Shown: positions 1 through 4,846 of the stretch, in pieces
How the letters are laid out: each line of letters starts with the position of its first letter
Numbering within the stretch: position 1 is the stretch's first letter
From: Desulfobacteraceae bacterium
Lineage (GTDB): Bacteria; Desulfobacterota; Desulfobacteria; Desulfobacterales; Desulfosalsimonadaceae
Length of the DNA stretch: 6,218 bases
NCBI GenBank assembly: GCA_007131845.1
Contig: SLPT01000356.1
Location: forward strand, 1 to 6,218
Direction: 5' to 3'
The notes under the pieces: model-generated
Seen by the model: only the letters and a program-made list of their open reading frames with translations
The model's database searches: none
What the model was told of the DNA's origin: nothing
Translations under genes and position numbers: made by a program

Positions 1-488
1 CTGAGCCGCAACAGATAGAAGCCCATAAATATGTTGGCAATGAGGCTCAGGCCCAGCACGATGGTCCACAGCCGGGAGAGATTACTGTGCTGGTGCCCGG
101 ATGCTTCCGACCGGTCGCCGGCGGCCCTTCGGGTTTCTGAGTTTTCCTCCGCCTGGGCGATTTCAATGCTGAGCTGTTCCAGGTGGCCGGTGCCGTCGTC
201 TGCCTGGATACGCCATTTCCCGGAAGCGTCGGGATAGAAGGCGAACCGGCCGTTCATGTCCGTCCGGCCGTTCTGGTGTTCGATTTCATCATCGGCCGGG
301 GAGAATACGAGCACCTCGGCAAAACGCATCGGCTGGTTGTCGTCATAGATGAACTCCACGACTATCGCCGAATCCGGATCCAAAAGGCGGTAGTCCGTTC
401 CGTGCGCCGCGGCAGGTTTTGGCACGGCAAGGCTTATAAAAAATACAGCAGCAAAAAGGCAGGCAGCAAAATGGAACACTGGTTTCAT
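1..488 (-). CDS. nikL: NikL-like exported, membrane-anchored nickel-uptake accessory protein (3' end cut by window)
   Basis: This minus-strand gene is open from an ATG at 488 to the window edge, giving 162 codons. Residues 1-28 form a signal peptide with a hydrophobic core and an Ala-Ala-Ala cleavage site, so the mature protein would begin His29-Gly30. Residues about 40-110 look like a small beta-sandwich domain of the carboxypeptidase-regulatory/DUF4198-like type, with a TDMNGRFAF turn near residues 76-84. A charged linker with a GHQH motif (131-134) follows, then a transmembrane helix at about 141-160, so the C-terminus must be close to the missing edge. The start overlaps the stop of the upstream gene in an ATGA, and AAGGTG lies just before it, so the two are translationally coupled. 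In Deltaproteobacteria, NikK and NikL are known accessory proteins encoded with the ECF nickel transporter NikMQO. The assignment rests on architecture and on the NikK-like neighbour. The alternative is a generic DUF4198-associated membrane protein. Confidence 0.68.
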   Translation of the reverse strand, partial: MKPVFHFAACLFAAVFFISLAVPKPAAAHGTDYRLLDPDSAIVVEFIYDDNQPMRFAEVLVFSPADDEIEHQNGRTDMNGRFAFYPDASGKWRIQADDGTGHLEQLSIEIAQAEENSETRRAAGDRSEASGHQHSNLSRLWTIVLGLSLIANIFMGFYLLRL

Positions 489-1210
489 CGATGCACCTTA
501 AAGGTCAGAAATGTGGTGAAAATGTCATAGTCCTTTTTTTCATCGCCTTCCACGTCGATCCGGTGGCGGGCGTAGAGAAGCGCTGTTGGGCCATCCGGTA
601 TCGTGACCGCGGCAACGCCGTCGTCATTGGTTGTCGCTTCCTCTCCGTTTTCCGTGTACAGAGGGGTTCCGGCAAGGGGCTTTCCGTCAAAAAGCACCTT
701 AAATCGGATTTCACTTCCCGGTCCGGCTTCCATGGGGTTTTGGCGAGGAATGATTTCAAACCGCAGCCCGGCGGGCTCCCCGGCCGCATCTGTCCATGAG
801 AAAAGGGACTTGGCGTAATGGGTGGAATGAAAGGCCGACAATATCCGCAGGCCTTCATCTTCCGCTTCCGCGCGTCCGATCAGGCGCTTCCCCTGGGTGG
901 TGTTGACCCGGTATCCCCAGGCGCTCCATGCTGCGGCCATGGACAGTTCGTTTTCTGCGCGGAAGTTCATGATGTCATCGCTTGTCTTCCGTACAATATC
1001 CACGGGCTTGCCGTCAACGCCAAAGGCAAAGATCTCCCGGATGCGATCCGGCTCGTACGGGTCGATCCGGTCCGGCACGATTCCGCGTATGACGGCCCAT
1101 GTGTCCTTGTCGTCGCCTGCCTGTCCGATCCAAAGATGGTGTGCGAAAGATGCCGGCACGAAAAGCAGGAAAACAGCTATTGCAGCCGGTAATACTCTGA
1201 TGGTTTTCAT
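485..1210 (-). CDS. nikK: NikK-like DUF4198 periplasmic protein, probable nickel-uptake component
   Basis: The 241-residue protein starts at the ATG at 1210, because GGGGAGAA sits five bases upstream and a signal peptide (residues 1-23, ending SFA) follows directly. The more upstream in-frame ATG at 1282 would put 24 residues ahead of the signal peptide and start inside a hairpin. The mature N-terminus would be His24-His25-Leu-Trp, typical of DUF4198 proteins. Residues about 24-140 form the first domain, which includes FHSTHYAKS with His128 and His131. Residues about 150-240 form an Ig-like DUF4198 domain with the family-type PRQNPM, PGSEIRFKVLFDGKPLAG and NDDGVAAVTIPDG stretches. The family is linked to nickel/cobalt uptake, where periplasmic NikK is thought to help deliver metal to the NikMQO transporter. 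Its coupled partner downstream is NikL-like. DUF4198 proteins also accompany other metal transporters, so nickel specificity is inferred from gene order, not shown by residues. Confidence 0.72.
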   Translation of the reverse strand: MKTIRVLPAAIAVFLLFVPASFAHHLWIGQAGDDKDTWAVIRGIVPDRIDPYEPDRIREIFAFGVDGKPVDIVRKTSDDIMNFRAENELSMAAAWSAWGYRVNTTQGKRLIGRAEAEDEGLRILSAFHSTHYAKSLFSWTDAAGEPAGLRFEIIPRQNPMEAGPGSEIRFKVLFDGKPLAGTPLYTENGEEATTNDDGVAAVTIPDGPTALLYARHRIDVEGDEKKDYDIFTTFLTFKVHR

Positions 1211-1215
1211 AAAGA

Positions 1216-1223
1216 TTCTCCCC
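1216..1223 (-). promoter_or_regulatory. Ribosome binding site that fixes the nikK start
   Basis: Read on the minus strand this is GGGGAGAA, followed by five bases and then ATG at 1210. No comparable site precedes the upstream in-frame ATG at 1282, which supports the shorter 241-residue protein. Confidence 0.75.
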
Positions 1224-1227
1224 GTGT

Positions 1228-1245
1228 TTTTATCCATCGATAAAA
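1228..1245 (-). repeat. Small A/T-rich stem-loop just upstream of the nikK ribosome binding site
   Basis: TTTTATC at 1228-1234 and GATAAAA at 1239-1245 are a perfect 7-bp inverted repeat with a four-base loop. In the nik leader RNA it would sit immediately 5' of the Shine-Dalgarno at 1216-1223. It is weak and could have arisen by chance. Confidence 0.35.
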
Positions 1246-1277
1246 GTGGTTTGATAAACCCGGTAAAAACGAAAAAA

Positions 1278-1331
1278 GCCACGAAGGACCGGCATCCCCG
1301 TTAAGCGGGGAAGGGCGTAGACCTTCGTGGC
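1278..1331 (-). terminator. Strong two-tier stem-loop with T-tracts in the nik leader (attenuator/terminator or unrecognised RNA element)
   Basis: Arms 1278-1287 (GCCACGAAGG) and 1322-1331 (CCTTCGTGGC) are a perfect 10-bp inverted repeat. Nested inside is a second perfect 5-bp stem, CCCCG at 1296-1300 with CGGGG at 1306-1310, separated from the outer stem by asymmetric internal loops. On the minus strand the outer stem runs directly into TTTTTTCGTTTTT, the form of an intrinsic terminator lying about 70 bases before the nikK start. On the plus strand a seven-T run also lies nearby, at 1340-1346, so it could act in both directions. The internal loops are more elaborate than a plain terminator needs. 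I could not match it to a riboswitch class I know. A regulated leader and a simple barrier to antisense transcription are both possible. Confidence 0.6.
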
Positions 1332-1368
1332 CTTGCTGGTTTTTTTATTTTTCGTGGTGCGTGTTTCA

Positions 1369-1381
1369 GGGCGTGCCGCCC
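1369..1381 (-). repeat. Short GC hairpin in the nik leader
   Basis: GGGCG (1369-1373) and CGCCC (1377-1381) pair perfectly around a three-base loop. In the predicted nik transcript this hairpin follows the first hairpin and precedes the large stem-loop, so the leader carries at least three stems in a row. Confidence 0.4.
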
Positions 1382-1385
1382 GAAA

Positions 1386-1403
1386 AAAGAGCTTCAGCTC
1401 TTT
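1386..1403 (-). terminator. Hairpin followed by a T-run near the 5' end of the nik leader
   Basis: AAAGAGCT (1386-1393) and AGCTCTTT (1396-1403) form an 8-bp inverted repeat. Read on the minus strand, the second arm continues into a run of six T. This gives a small terminator-like structure only about 10-30 bases after the predicted nik transcription start. The stem is A/U-rich at its base, so it may be a weak pause or attenuation site rather than a real terminator. Confidence 0.4.
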
Positions 1404-1418
1404 GTATTTTTCAATTAA

Positions 1419-1480
1419 TAATTATGACAGGGTGTGCGATATCTTGTCAACAAAAGATTATCCTGTAATAATGACACCCT
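1419..1480. promoter_or_regulatory. Repeated half-sites around the nik promoter: candidate metal-regulator operator
   Basis: TAATTATGACA (1419-1429) and TAATAATGACA (1466-1476) match at 10 of 11 positions as direct repeats. The first overlaps the -10 region and the second lies just upstream of the -35. The same zone holds inverted repeats: ATTATGACAGG (1421-1431) with CCTGTAATAAT (1462-1472), 10 of 11 matching, and AGGGTGT (1429-1435) with ACACCCT (1474-1480), perfect. TGTAATAATGACA (1464-1476) is itself an imperfect palindrome of a Fur-family-like shape. A nickel-responsive repressor (NikR or a Fur/Nur-type protein) is the natural candidate given the genes controlled. The sequence alone does not say which. 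Confidence 0.45.
1421..1450 (-). promoter_or_regulatory. Predicted sigma70 promoter of the nik genes
   Basis: On the minus strand a perfect -35 hexamer TTGACA (1450-1445) is followed by 18 bases and CATAAT (1426-1421), one mismatch from the -10 consensus. Transcription would start near 1414, leaving a leader of about 200 bases before nikK. The promoter lies between repeated half-sites that could be an operator. Confidence 0.65.
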
Positions 1481-1498
1481 CGTAAAAAGTCGCGATCA

Positions 1499-1622
1499 GA
1501 CGGCTTTGTAAAAAGTTCAAGATCAAGGATTGCGCAATTCCGAAGAATGCAGAGTACTTGTCGTACGTGAAATTCTGAGAAATTGCGCGTAACGCAGATA
1601 TTGAACTTTTTACGAAGCCGTC
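1499..1622. repeat. 124-bp near-palindromic intergenic repeat (MITE-like)
   Basis: The ends GACGGCTTTGTAAAAAGTTC and, reversed, GACGGCTTCGTAAAAAGTTC are terminal inverted repeats with one mismatch over the first 22 bases. Pairing continues inward more loosely to GCGCAATT (1532-1539) against AATTGCGC (1581-1588), then GAAT/ATTC and GTAC/GTAC near the centre, so the whole unit can fold into one long hairpin. It has no open reading frame and no clear target-site duplication. A further GTAAAAAGT copy lies outside, at 1482-1490, so the element or its parent family may extend left. This form suggests a non-autonomous mobile or repetitive extragenic element. From memory, similar GGCTTCGTAAAAAGT palindromes are common between genes in Desulfobacterota. 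I could not test copy number here. Confidence 0.65.
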
Positions 1623-1628
1623 AATAAT
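1601..1628 (+). promoter_or_regulatory. Candidate promoter for the radical SAM gene at the repeat's right edge
   Basis: TTGAAC (1601-1606) lies inside the right terminal repeat and is followed, after 16 bases, by AATAAT (1623-1628), one mismatch from TATAAT, just outside the repeat boundary. Transcription from here would give a leader of about 90 bases before the TTG start at 1726. The -35 matches at only four of six positions, and I found no better promoter in 1629-1725. Confidence 0.4.
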
Positions 1629-1725
1629 GCTCTCCGGAGAAAAGAGGGCGGGGTGTTTTTATCCCGGACAAGGAAGCTGGTTTTTTGGAAAGACGATTCC
1701 CATAGGCAAATAAAGCGAGGTTCCA

Positions 1726-2886
1726 TTGATTGACAGGATCAGGCGGTTTTTTCGGAAAAAAGAGCAGGGGAAGAAACAGGCCGGCTCGAAGCCATCCCTT
1801 CCGGCGCCGGCCGTAGCGCAGATCGAGGTTACCACGCGATGCAACCTGAAATGCACGATGTGCCCGAGGACCCATTTTTCGGGCGATAAGAACGTCGATT
1901 TTCCCTTCGAGGTGTTCGAATCGTTTGCCGAAAGCTTTTCAGAGCTCAACCACGTCCATCTCCAGGGGTGGGGAGAACCGCTGCTTCATCCGCGTATATT
2001 CGACATGGCCGCCCTGGTGGTAAAAAATCAGTGCCGGGTCGGCTTCACCACGAACGGTTCCCTTCTGGATGACCGGGTGATCGGGGAGATTCTTCGTCTG
2101 CCCGTTCATCACGTGGCCGTATCGGTGGCCGGCGCCGACGATGAGGTGCACGGCGCCATCCGCGTGGGCTCGAATCTCGATACCCTGCTGGGCAGGGTCG
2201 CAAACCTCGTGGATGCCAGGAATGCGGCGGGGCAATCGGAGCCGGTGGTGCATCTTTCGTACATGATGACCCGGAAGGCGGTTGCCGGGCTTCCGGAGAT
2301 GGTTCGAAAAGCCCATGAAATAGGCGTTGACCGGCTGGTGACGCCCAACCTGGACTGCCCGGTGACAAGGGATGAGGAGGAAGGGCGTATTTTCGGTTTC
2401 GGGGAGCCGGAAAAGGATATCGAAAAGGTATTGGACGAGGCCAGGATTCTTGCCAACAAAAAAAAATTCCGCATGAGCGTTTATCCGCTGAAGCTCTCTG
2501 ATGAGATCCTGGTATGCGAACTCAATCCCCTTACGCAGTTTTTCGTCAACGTACACGGGGATGTCGCACCCTGTCCCTACGCGAGCCTCATGGGAAGAAC
2601 CCCCTATAACCGGTATTTCCTGGGAGAAACCGTTCCCACCGAACCCCTTGTTTTCGGTTCGCTGGCAGAATCGTCCATGGGAGCCATCTGGCAGCAGGAC
2701 GCATACCGCAAATTCCGGATGCAGTATTGGAATCGCCGGACTGCATACGACAATCTTTCAAAAAACCGTACCAGTATCCATTCCGTGTTCGGGCTGCAAG
2801 ACTATATCCGGGAAATCGACGGCGTGCTTTCGGAATATCCGGTTCCGCCGTTCTGCAGGAAGTGCTACAAGGCCTTCGGGGCATAG
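1726..2886 (+). CDS. Radical SAM enzyme with SPASM/twitch-like C-terminal cluster region, substrate unknown
   Basis: This 386-residue protein begins at a TTG, preceded by GCGAGG with five bases between. An in-frame stop lies at 1711-1713, and the next in-frame ATG would cut into the cluster motif, so TTG is the only sensible start. The N-terminal 22 residues are strongly basic. Cys39, Cys43 and Cys46 (CNLKCTMCPR) are the CxxxCxxC ligands of the radical SAM iron-sulfur cluster. GWGEPLLHP at 81-89 is the SAM-contacting GEP motif. The C-terminal part has Cys264, Cys283, Cys377 and Cys380 around a FVNVHGDVAPCPY segment, as in SPASM/twitch domains that bind one or more auxiliary clusters. About 45 extra residues (roughly 330-372) separate the usual GSLAE...IW...YRKFR segment from the last CxxC. 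The family includes peptide, protein and small-molecule modifiers. No precursor peptide or partner enzyme lies nearby, so I assign no substrate. Confidence 0.85.
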   Translation: MIDRIRRFFRKKEQGKKQAGSKPSLPAPAVAQIEVTTRCNLKCTMCPRTHFSGDKNVDFPFEVFESFAESFSELNHVHLQGWGEPLLHPRIFDMAALVVKNQCRVGFTTNGSLLDDRVIGEILRLPVHHVAVSVAGADDEVHGAIRVGSNLDTLLGRVANLVDARNAAGQSEPVVHLSYMMTRKAVAGLPEMVRKAHEIGVDRLVTPNLDCPVTRDEEEGRIFGFGEPEKDIEKVLDEARILANKKKFRMSVYPLKLSDEILVCELNPLTQFFVNVHGDVAPCPYASLMGRTPYNRYFLGETVPTEPLVFGSLAESSMGAIWQQDAYRKFRMQYWNRRTAYDNLSKNRTSIHSVFGLQDYIREIDGVLSEYPVPPFCRKCYKAFGA

Positions 2887-2893
2887 CCACTGA

Positions 2894-3505
2894 TTATCCA
2901 TAGATCCGGTCGATTTCGATCTTTCTGGCCCCGGCATAGGCAGTCTGCTTGCTTTTCATACGCGCCATGCATTCCTGAAAGCCGTTTTCTTCCGAGCCGG
3001 ACATCTCGCAAACGAGCCGGTCGGCCTCTTTTTCCATTTCGGCTATTTTATCCAGAAATTCCTGGTATTTCGGAGGGATGCGGTATACCTGGCGGACGAG
3101 CTTCTCGTAATCTTTGCCTTCTGCTTCCAGCAGACTTTCGAAGTGACTTCCGAATGCTTCGGCGATGGCCATCTGTTTTTCCATCACCGGATCCGAGTAA
3201 AATCCATTTTTCTCCAGCCACTTTCGGATGGTGGCCTGCATGGTTTCCCGGACCACGGCCGGGCTTTTTCCGTTTACCAGATCCATGGCCGCGTCCAGGG
3301 CGCATTTCCGCACGACCATGGCGTTGTCCTCAAATGCCTGCACGGCTCGCCGCATCCGGATATATTCGAAAAGAAACTTGAGCGGGATCAGGTTATGCCA
3401 TGCGGGCGGAGGGTTTTGAGCCCGGATCTGGTAGATGACCCGCCGCGCAAAGCGTCTTTCGCCGGCCAGTATCAGTTTGTAGTTGTTTTCCGGTTTGTTG
3501 GACAT
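2894..3505 (-). CDS. Uncharacterised 203-residue helical cytoplasmic protein downstream of rlmN
   Basis: I do not recognise this protein. The start at 3505 (MSNKPENN) is preceded by AGGAAAGG with seven bases between. Earlier in-frame starts would run back over the end of rlmN and give a low-complexity basic leader, so they were not used. The sequence has no signal peptide or transmembrane segment. It is rich in Glu, Lys, Arg, Ala and Met, and looks mostly alpha-helical, with a conserved-looking stretch LIPLKFLFEYIRMRR at about 41-55 and a charged helix near residues 150-175 that could form a short coiled coil. It has three Cys and no recognisable catalytic motif. It begins 35 bp after the rlmN stop on the same strand with no terminator between, so the two are probably co-transcribed. 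Its end converges on the radical SAM gene with a 7-bp gap. Base composition and codon style match its neighbours, so it does not look newly acquired. Confidence 0.8.
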   Translation of the reverse strand: MSNKPENNYKLILAGERRFARRVIYQIRAQNPPPAWHNLIPLKFLFEYIRMRRAVQAFEDNAMVVRKCALDAAMDLVNGKSPAVVRETMQATIRKWLEKNGFYSDPVMEKQMAIAEAFGSHFESLLEAEGKDYEKLVRQVYRIPPKYQEFLDKIAEMEKEADRLVCEMSGSEENGFQECMARMKSKQTAYAGARKIEIDRIYG

Positions 3506-3540
3506 CGCTTTGCCTTTCCTTCTTTTCGTTCGGGCACTAT

Positions 3541-4611
3541 TTAAAGGGCTTCTTCGATTGGGGCGTTTTCTTTTTTCCCGGCCGCAAGCTGCCCGCACGC
3601 CGCATCGATTTCCTCCCCCTTGCTCCACCGGATCATGGAGGTGCAGTGGCTTTCGATCAGGATATTGTGAAAATTTTCTATGGTATTGGCATCCGGGCGT
3701 TGGAAGGGTGATCCCGGATGGGGGTTGTAAGGGATCAGGTTGACTTTTCCGCGAAGGGGAGAAAGCAGGCGGGCCAGTTGCCTGGCCTGCTCCGGAGCGT
3801 CATTGATGCCGCGGATGAGGATGTATTCGAAGGTGATCCGGTCGCGGTGAAGGCGGTTGTAAGCGCGGCAGGCCGTAAGGATGTCTTCGATGGGGTAAAC
3901 CCGGGTGACGGGCATGAGCCGGCTTCGGGTTTCATTGTCCGGGGCGTTGAGGGATACGGCCAGGCGAACCTTGCTTTGCCGGGCCAGCGCCTCTATTTTC
4001 GGTGCGATTCCGGCTGTCGAGAGGGTGATCTTGCGCGAAGCGAATTTCATGCCGTTTTCGGCGTCCGTGATAATGCCCAGGGCCGCAAGGACGTTGTCGA
4101 AATTGGCCAGGGGTTCTCCCATGCCCATGAGAACGATATTGGTAAGCGGCCGGTCGTCTGCGCAAAGCCGCCGTGCGGTCATGACCTGGCCGATGATCTC
4201 TCCGGGGGTCAGGTTCCGGATGAGCCCGTTTCCGGCCGTCATGCAGAAGCTGCATCCCATGGCGCAGCCTGCCTGCGTGGAGATGCAGACGGTATAGTGG
4301 TCCTTCTCCCCAAGCAGGACGCTTTCGATGCGGCAGCTGTCTTTCAGTTCGAAGGAAAATTTGCGGGTCCCGTCCGCAGCCTTACGCTCCTGGGCCGGCA
4401 CCATGGTGCCCATGGAAAACGCCTGGTCGAGCGTTTCCCGGACGTTTTTCGCAATGTTGGTCATTTCGCCGAAGGATTCGGCATTGCGGGTATAGATCCA
4501 CCGCATGACCTGGTCTGCCCGGAAGGCTCGCATACCCCTGGATTCGAACCACCCGGACAGTTCTTCCCGGCCGAGCTCGGTGATAGCCGTTTTTTGTGTT
4601 TGATGTATCAT
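3541..4611 (-). CDS. rlmN: RlmN: dual-specificity 23S rRNA (A2503)/tRNA (A37) adenine C2-methyltransferase
   Basis: RlmN is a radical SAM enzyme that methylates C2 of A2503 in 23S rRNA and of A37 in some tRNAs. The N-terminal helical RNA-binding part (about 1-90) carries the family motif FRADQVMRWIY. Cys116, Cys120 and Cys123 (GCAMGCSFC) bind the radical SAM cluster, GMGEPL follows in the NIVLMGMGEPL segment, and Cys339 in DAACGQL is the catalytic mono-cysteine that carries the methylene bridge. NPHPGSPFQRP is also typical. I chose the ATG at 4611 (MIHQTQKT, 356 residues) because it matches the family N-terminus. The in-frame ATG at 4689 adds 26 unrelated residues and lies only about 11 bases from the predicted transcription start. 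No Shine-Dalgarno is visible before either, which is unusual in this window. The downstream unknown gene is likely co-transcribed. Confidence 0.95.
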   Translation of the reverse strand: MIHQTQKTAITELGREELSGWFESRGMRAFRADQVMRWIYTRNAESFGEMTNIAKNVRETLDQAFSMGTMVPAQERKAADGTRKFSFELKDSCRIESVLLGEKDHYTVCISTQAGCAMGCSFCMTAGNGLIRNLTPGEIIGQVMTARRLCADDRPLTNIVLMGMGEPLANFDNVLAALGIITDAENGMKFASRKITLSTAGIAPKIEALARQSKVRLAVSLNAPDNETRSRLMPVTRVYPIEDILTACRAYNRLHRDRITFEYILIRGINDAPEQARQLARLLSPLRGKVNLIPYNPHPGSPFQRPDANTIENFHNILIESHCTSMIRWSKGEEIDAACGQLAAGKKENAPIEEAL

Positions 4612-4620
4612 GGCGAGTGT

Positions 4621-4676
4621 GTTATTTTTAAACGAATAAATAACCGGCAATTCAAACGATTGCTGTCGATTGCCGG
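4621..4676 (-). promoter_or_regulatory. Two adjacent stem-loops in the rlmN leader
   Basis: CCGGCAAT (4644-4651) and ATTGCCGG (4669-4676) form a perfect 8-bp stem with a 17-base loop. GTTATTT (4621-4627) and AAATAAC (4638-4644) form a perfect 7-bp stem with a 10-base loop. The two stems share the base at 4644, so they abut. In the predicted rlmN transcript the GC-rich stem comes first and the A/U-rich stem ends about ten bases before the ATG at 4611. They could control translation or message stability. They could also be protein-binding DNA sites. No known RNA family was recognised. Confidence 0.45.
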
Positions 4677-4706
4677 ATAGGGAAACCATTGTTGTTTAAG
4701 TGTTAT

Positions 4707-4735
4707 ATTATAAGTCATTATGCTTGACATGACAA
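4707..4735 (-). promoter_or_regulatory. Predicted strong sigma70 promoter of rlmN
   Basis: On the minus strand TTGTCA (4735-4730), one mismatch from consensus, is followed by 17 bases and a perfect TATAAT (4712-4707). Transcription would start near 4700, giving an 89-base leader to the start at 4611. Confidence 0.7.
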
Positions 4736-4752
4736 TGTGAAAATATTAATCT
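4724..4752 (+). promoter_or_regulatory. Candidate ffh promoter, back to back with the rlmN promoter
   Basis: A perfect TTGACA (4724-4729) is followed by 17 bases and TAATCT (4747-4752), a poor -10 (TATTAA at 4744-4749 is better but only 14 bases away). The -35 directly abuts the rlmN -35 on the other strand. A start near 4760 would give a leader of about 90 bases for ffh. Confidence 0.4.
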
Positions 4753-4776
4753 TACAAGATTCGTTTCCTGCAGGAT

Positions 4777-4796
4777 CCGGAAAAGTGGCGTTCCGG
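4777..4796 (+). repeat. Small hairpin in the ffh leader
   Basis: CCGGAA (4777-4782) and TTCCGG (4791-4796) pair perfectly around an eight-base loop in the predicted ffh leader. No T-run follows, so it is not a terminator. The rest of 4753-4846 shows no other clear structure. Confidence 0.35.
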
Positions 4797-4846
4797 CGGG
4801 TGAAAGCGGATTTTACCGGGAATCGGAAAGTTTTGAATGAAGGATC

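Noticed and set aside
183..530. Plus-strand open frame over the first two minus-strand genes
   Set aside because: The minus strand here encodes a signal peptide, domain and membrane anchor with a coupled start. The plus-strand frame has none of these.
1211..1282. Longer N-terminus for the NikK-like protein starting at 1282
   Set aside because: It would put 24 residues ahead of an obvious signal peptide and begin inside the leader stem-loop. A strong ribosome binding site supports 1210.
1278..1331. Assignment of the leader stem-loop to a cobalamin or NiCo riboswitch
   Set aside because: I could not find the cobalamin box or the multi-helix junction expected for either class, and the element is too short. 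It is reported only as unrecognised.
1499..1622. The long palindrome as a terminator
   Set aside because: It lies between diverging transcription units, has extended terminal repeats and no position after a gene end, so a repeat element explains it better.
1939..2556. 205-codon open frame on the minus strand inside the radical SAM gene
   Set aside because: It lies opposite a gene with clear radical SAM motifs, and its His/Pro/Arg-rich translation looks like a reverse-frame shadow.
3506..3628. Longer N-terminus for the unknown protein starting at 3628
   Set aside because: It would run into the 3' end of rlmN in another frame and add a low-complexity basic stretch. The start at 3505 has a ribosome binding site.
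3718..4680. 320-codon open frame on the plus strand opposite rlmN
   Set aside because: It is fully antisense to a confidently identified rlmN, has a Gly/Asp-rich composition typical of a shadow of GC-rich coding sequence, and shows no recognisable motif.
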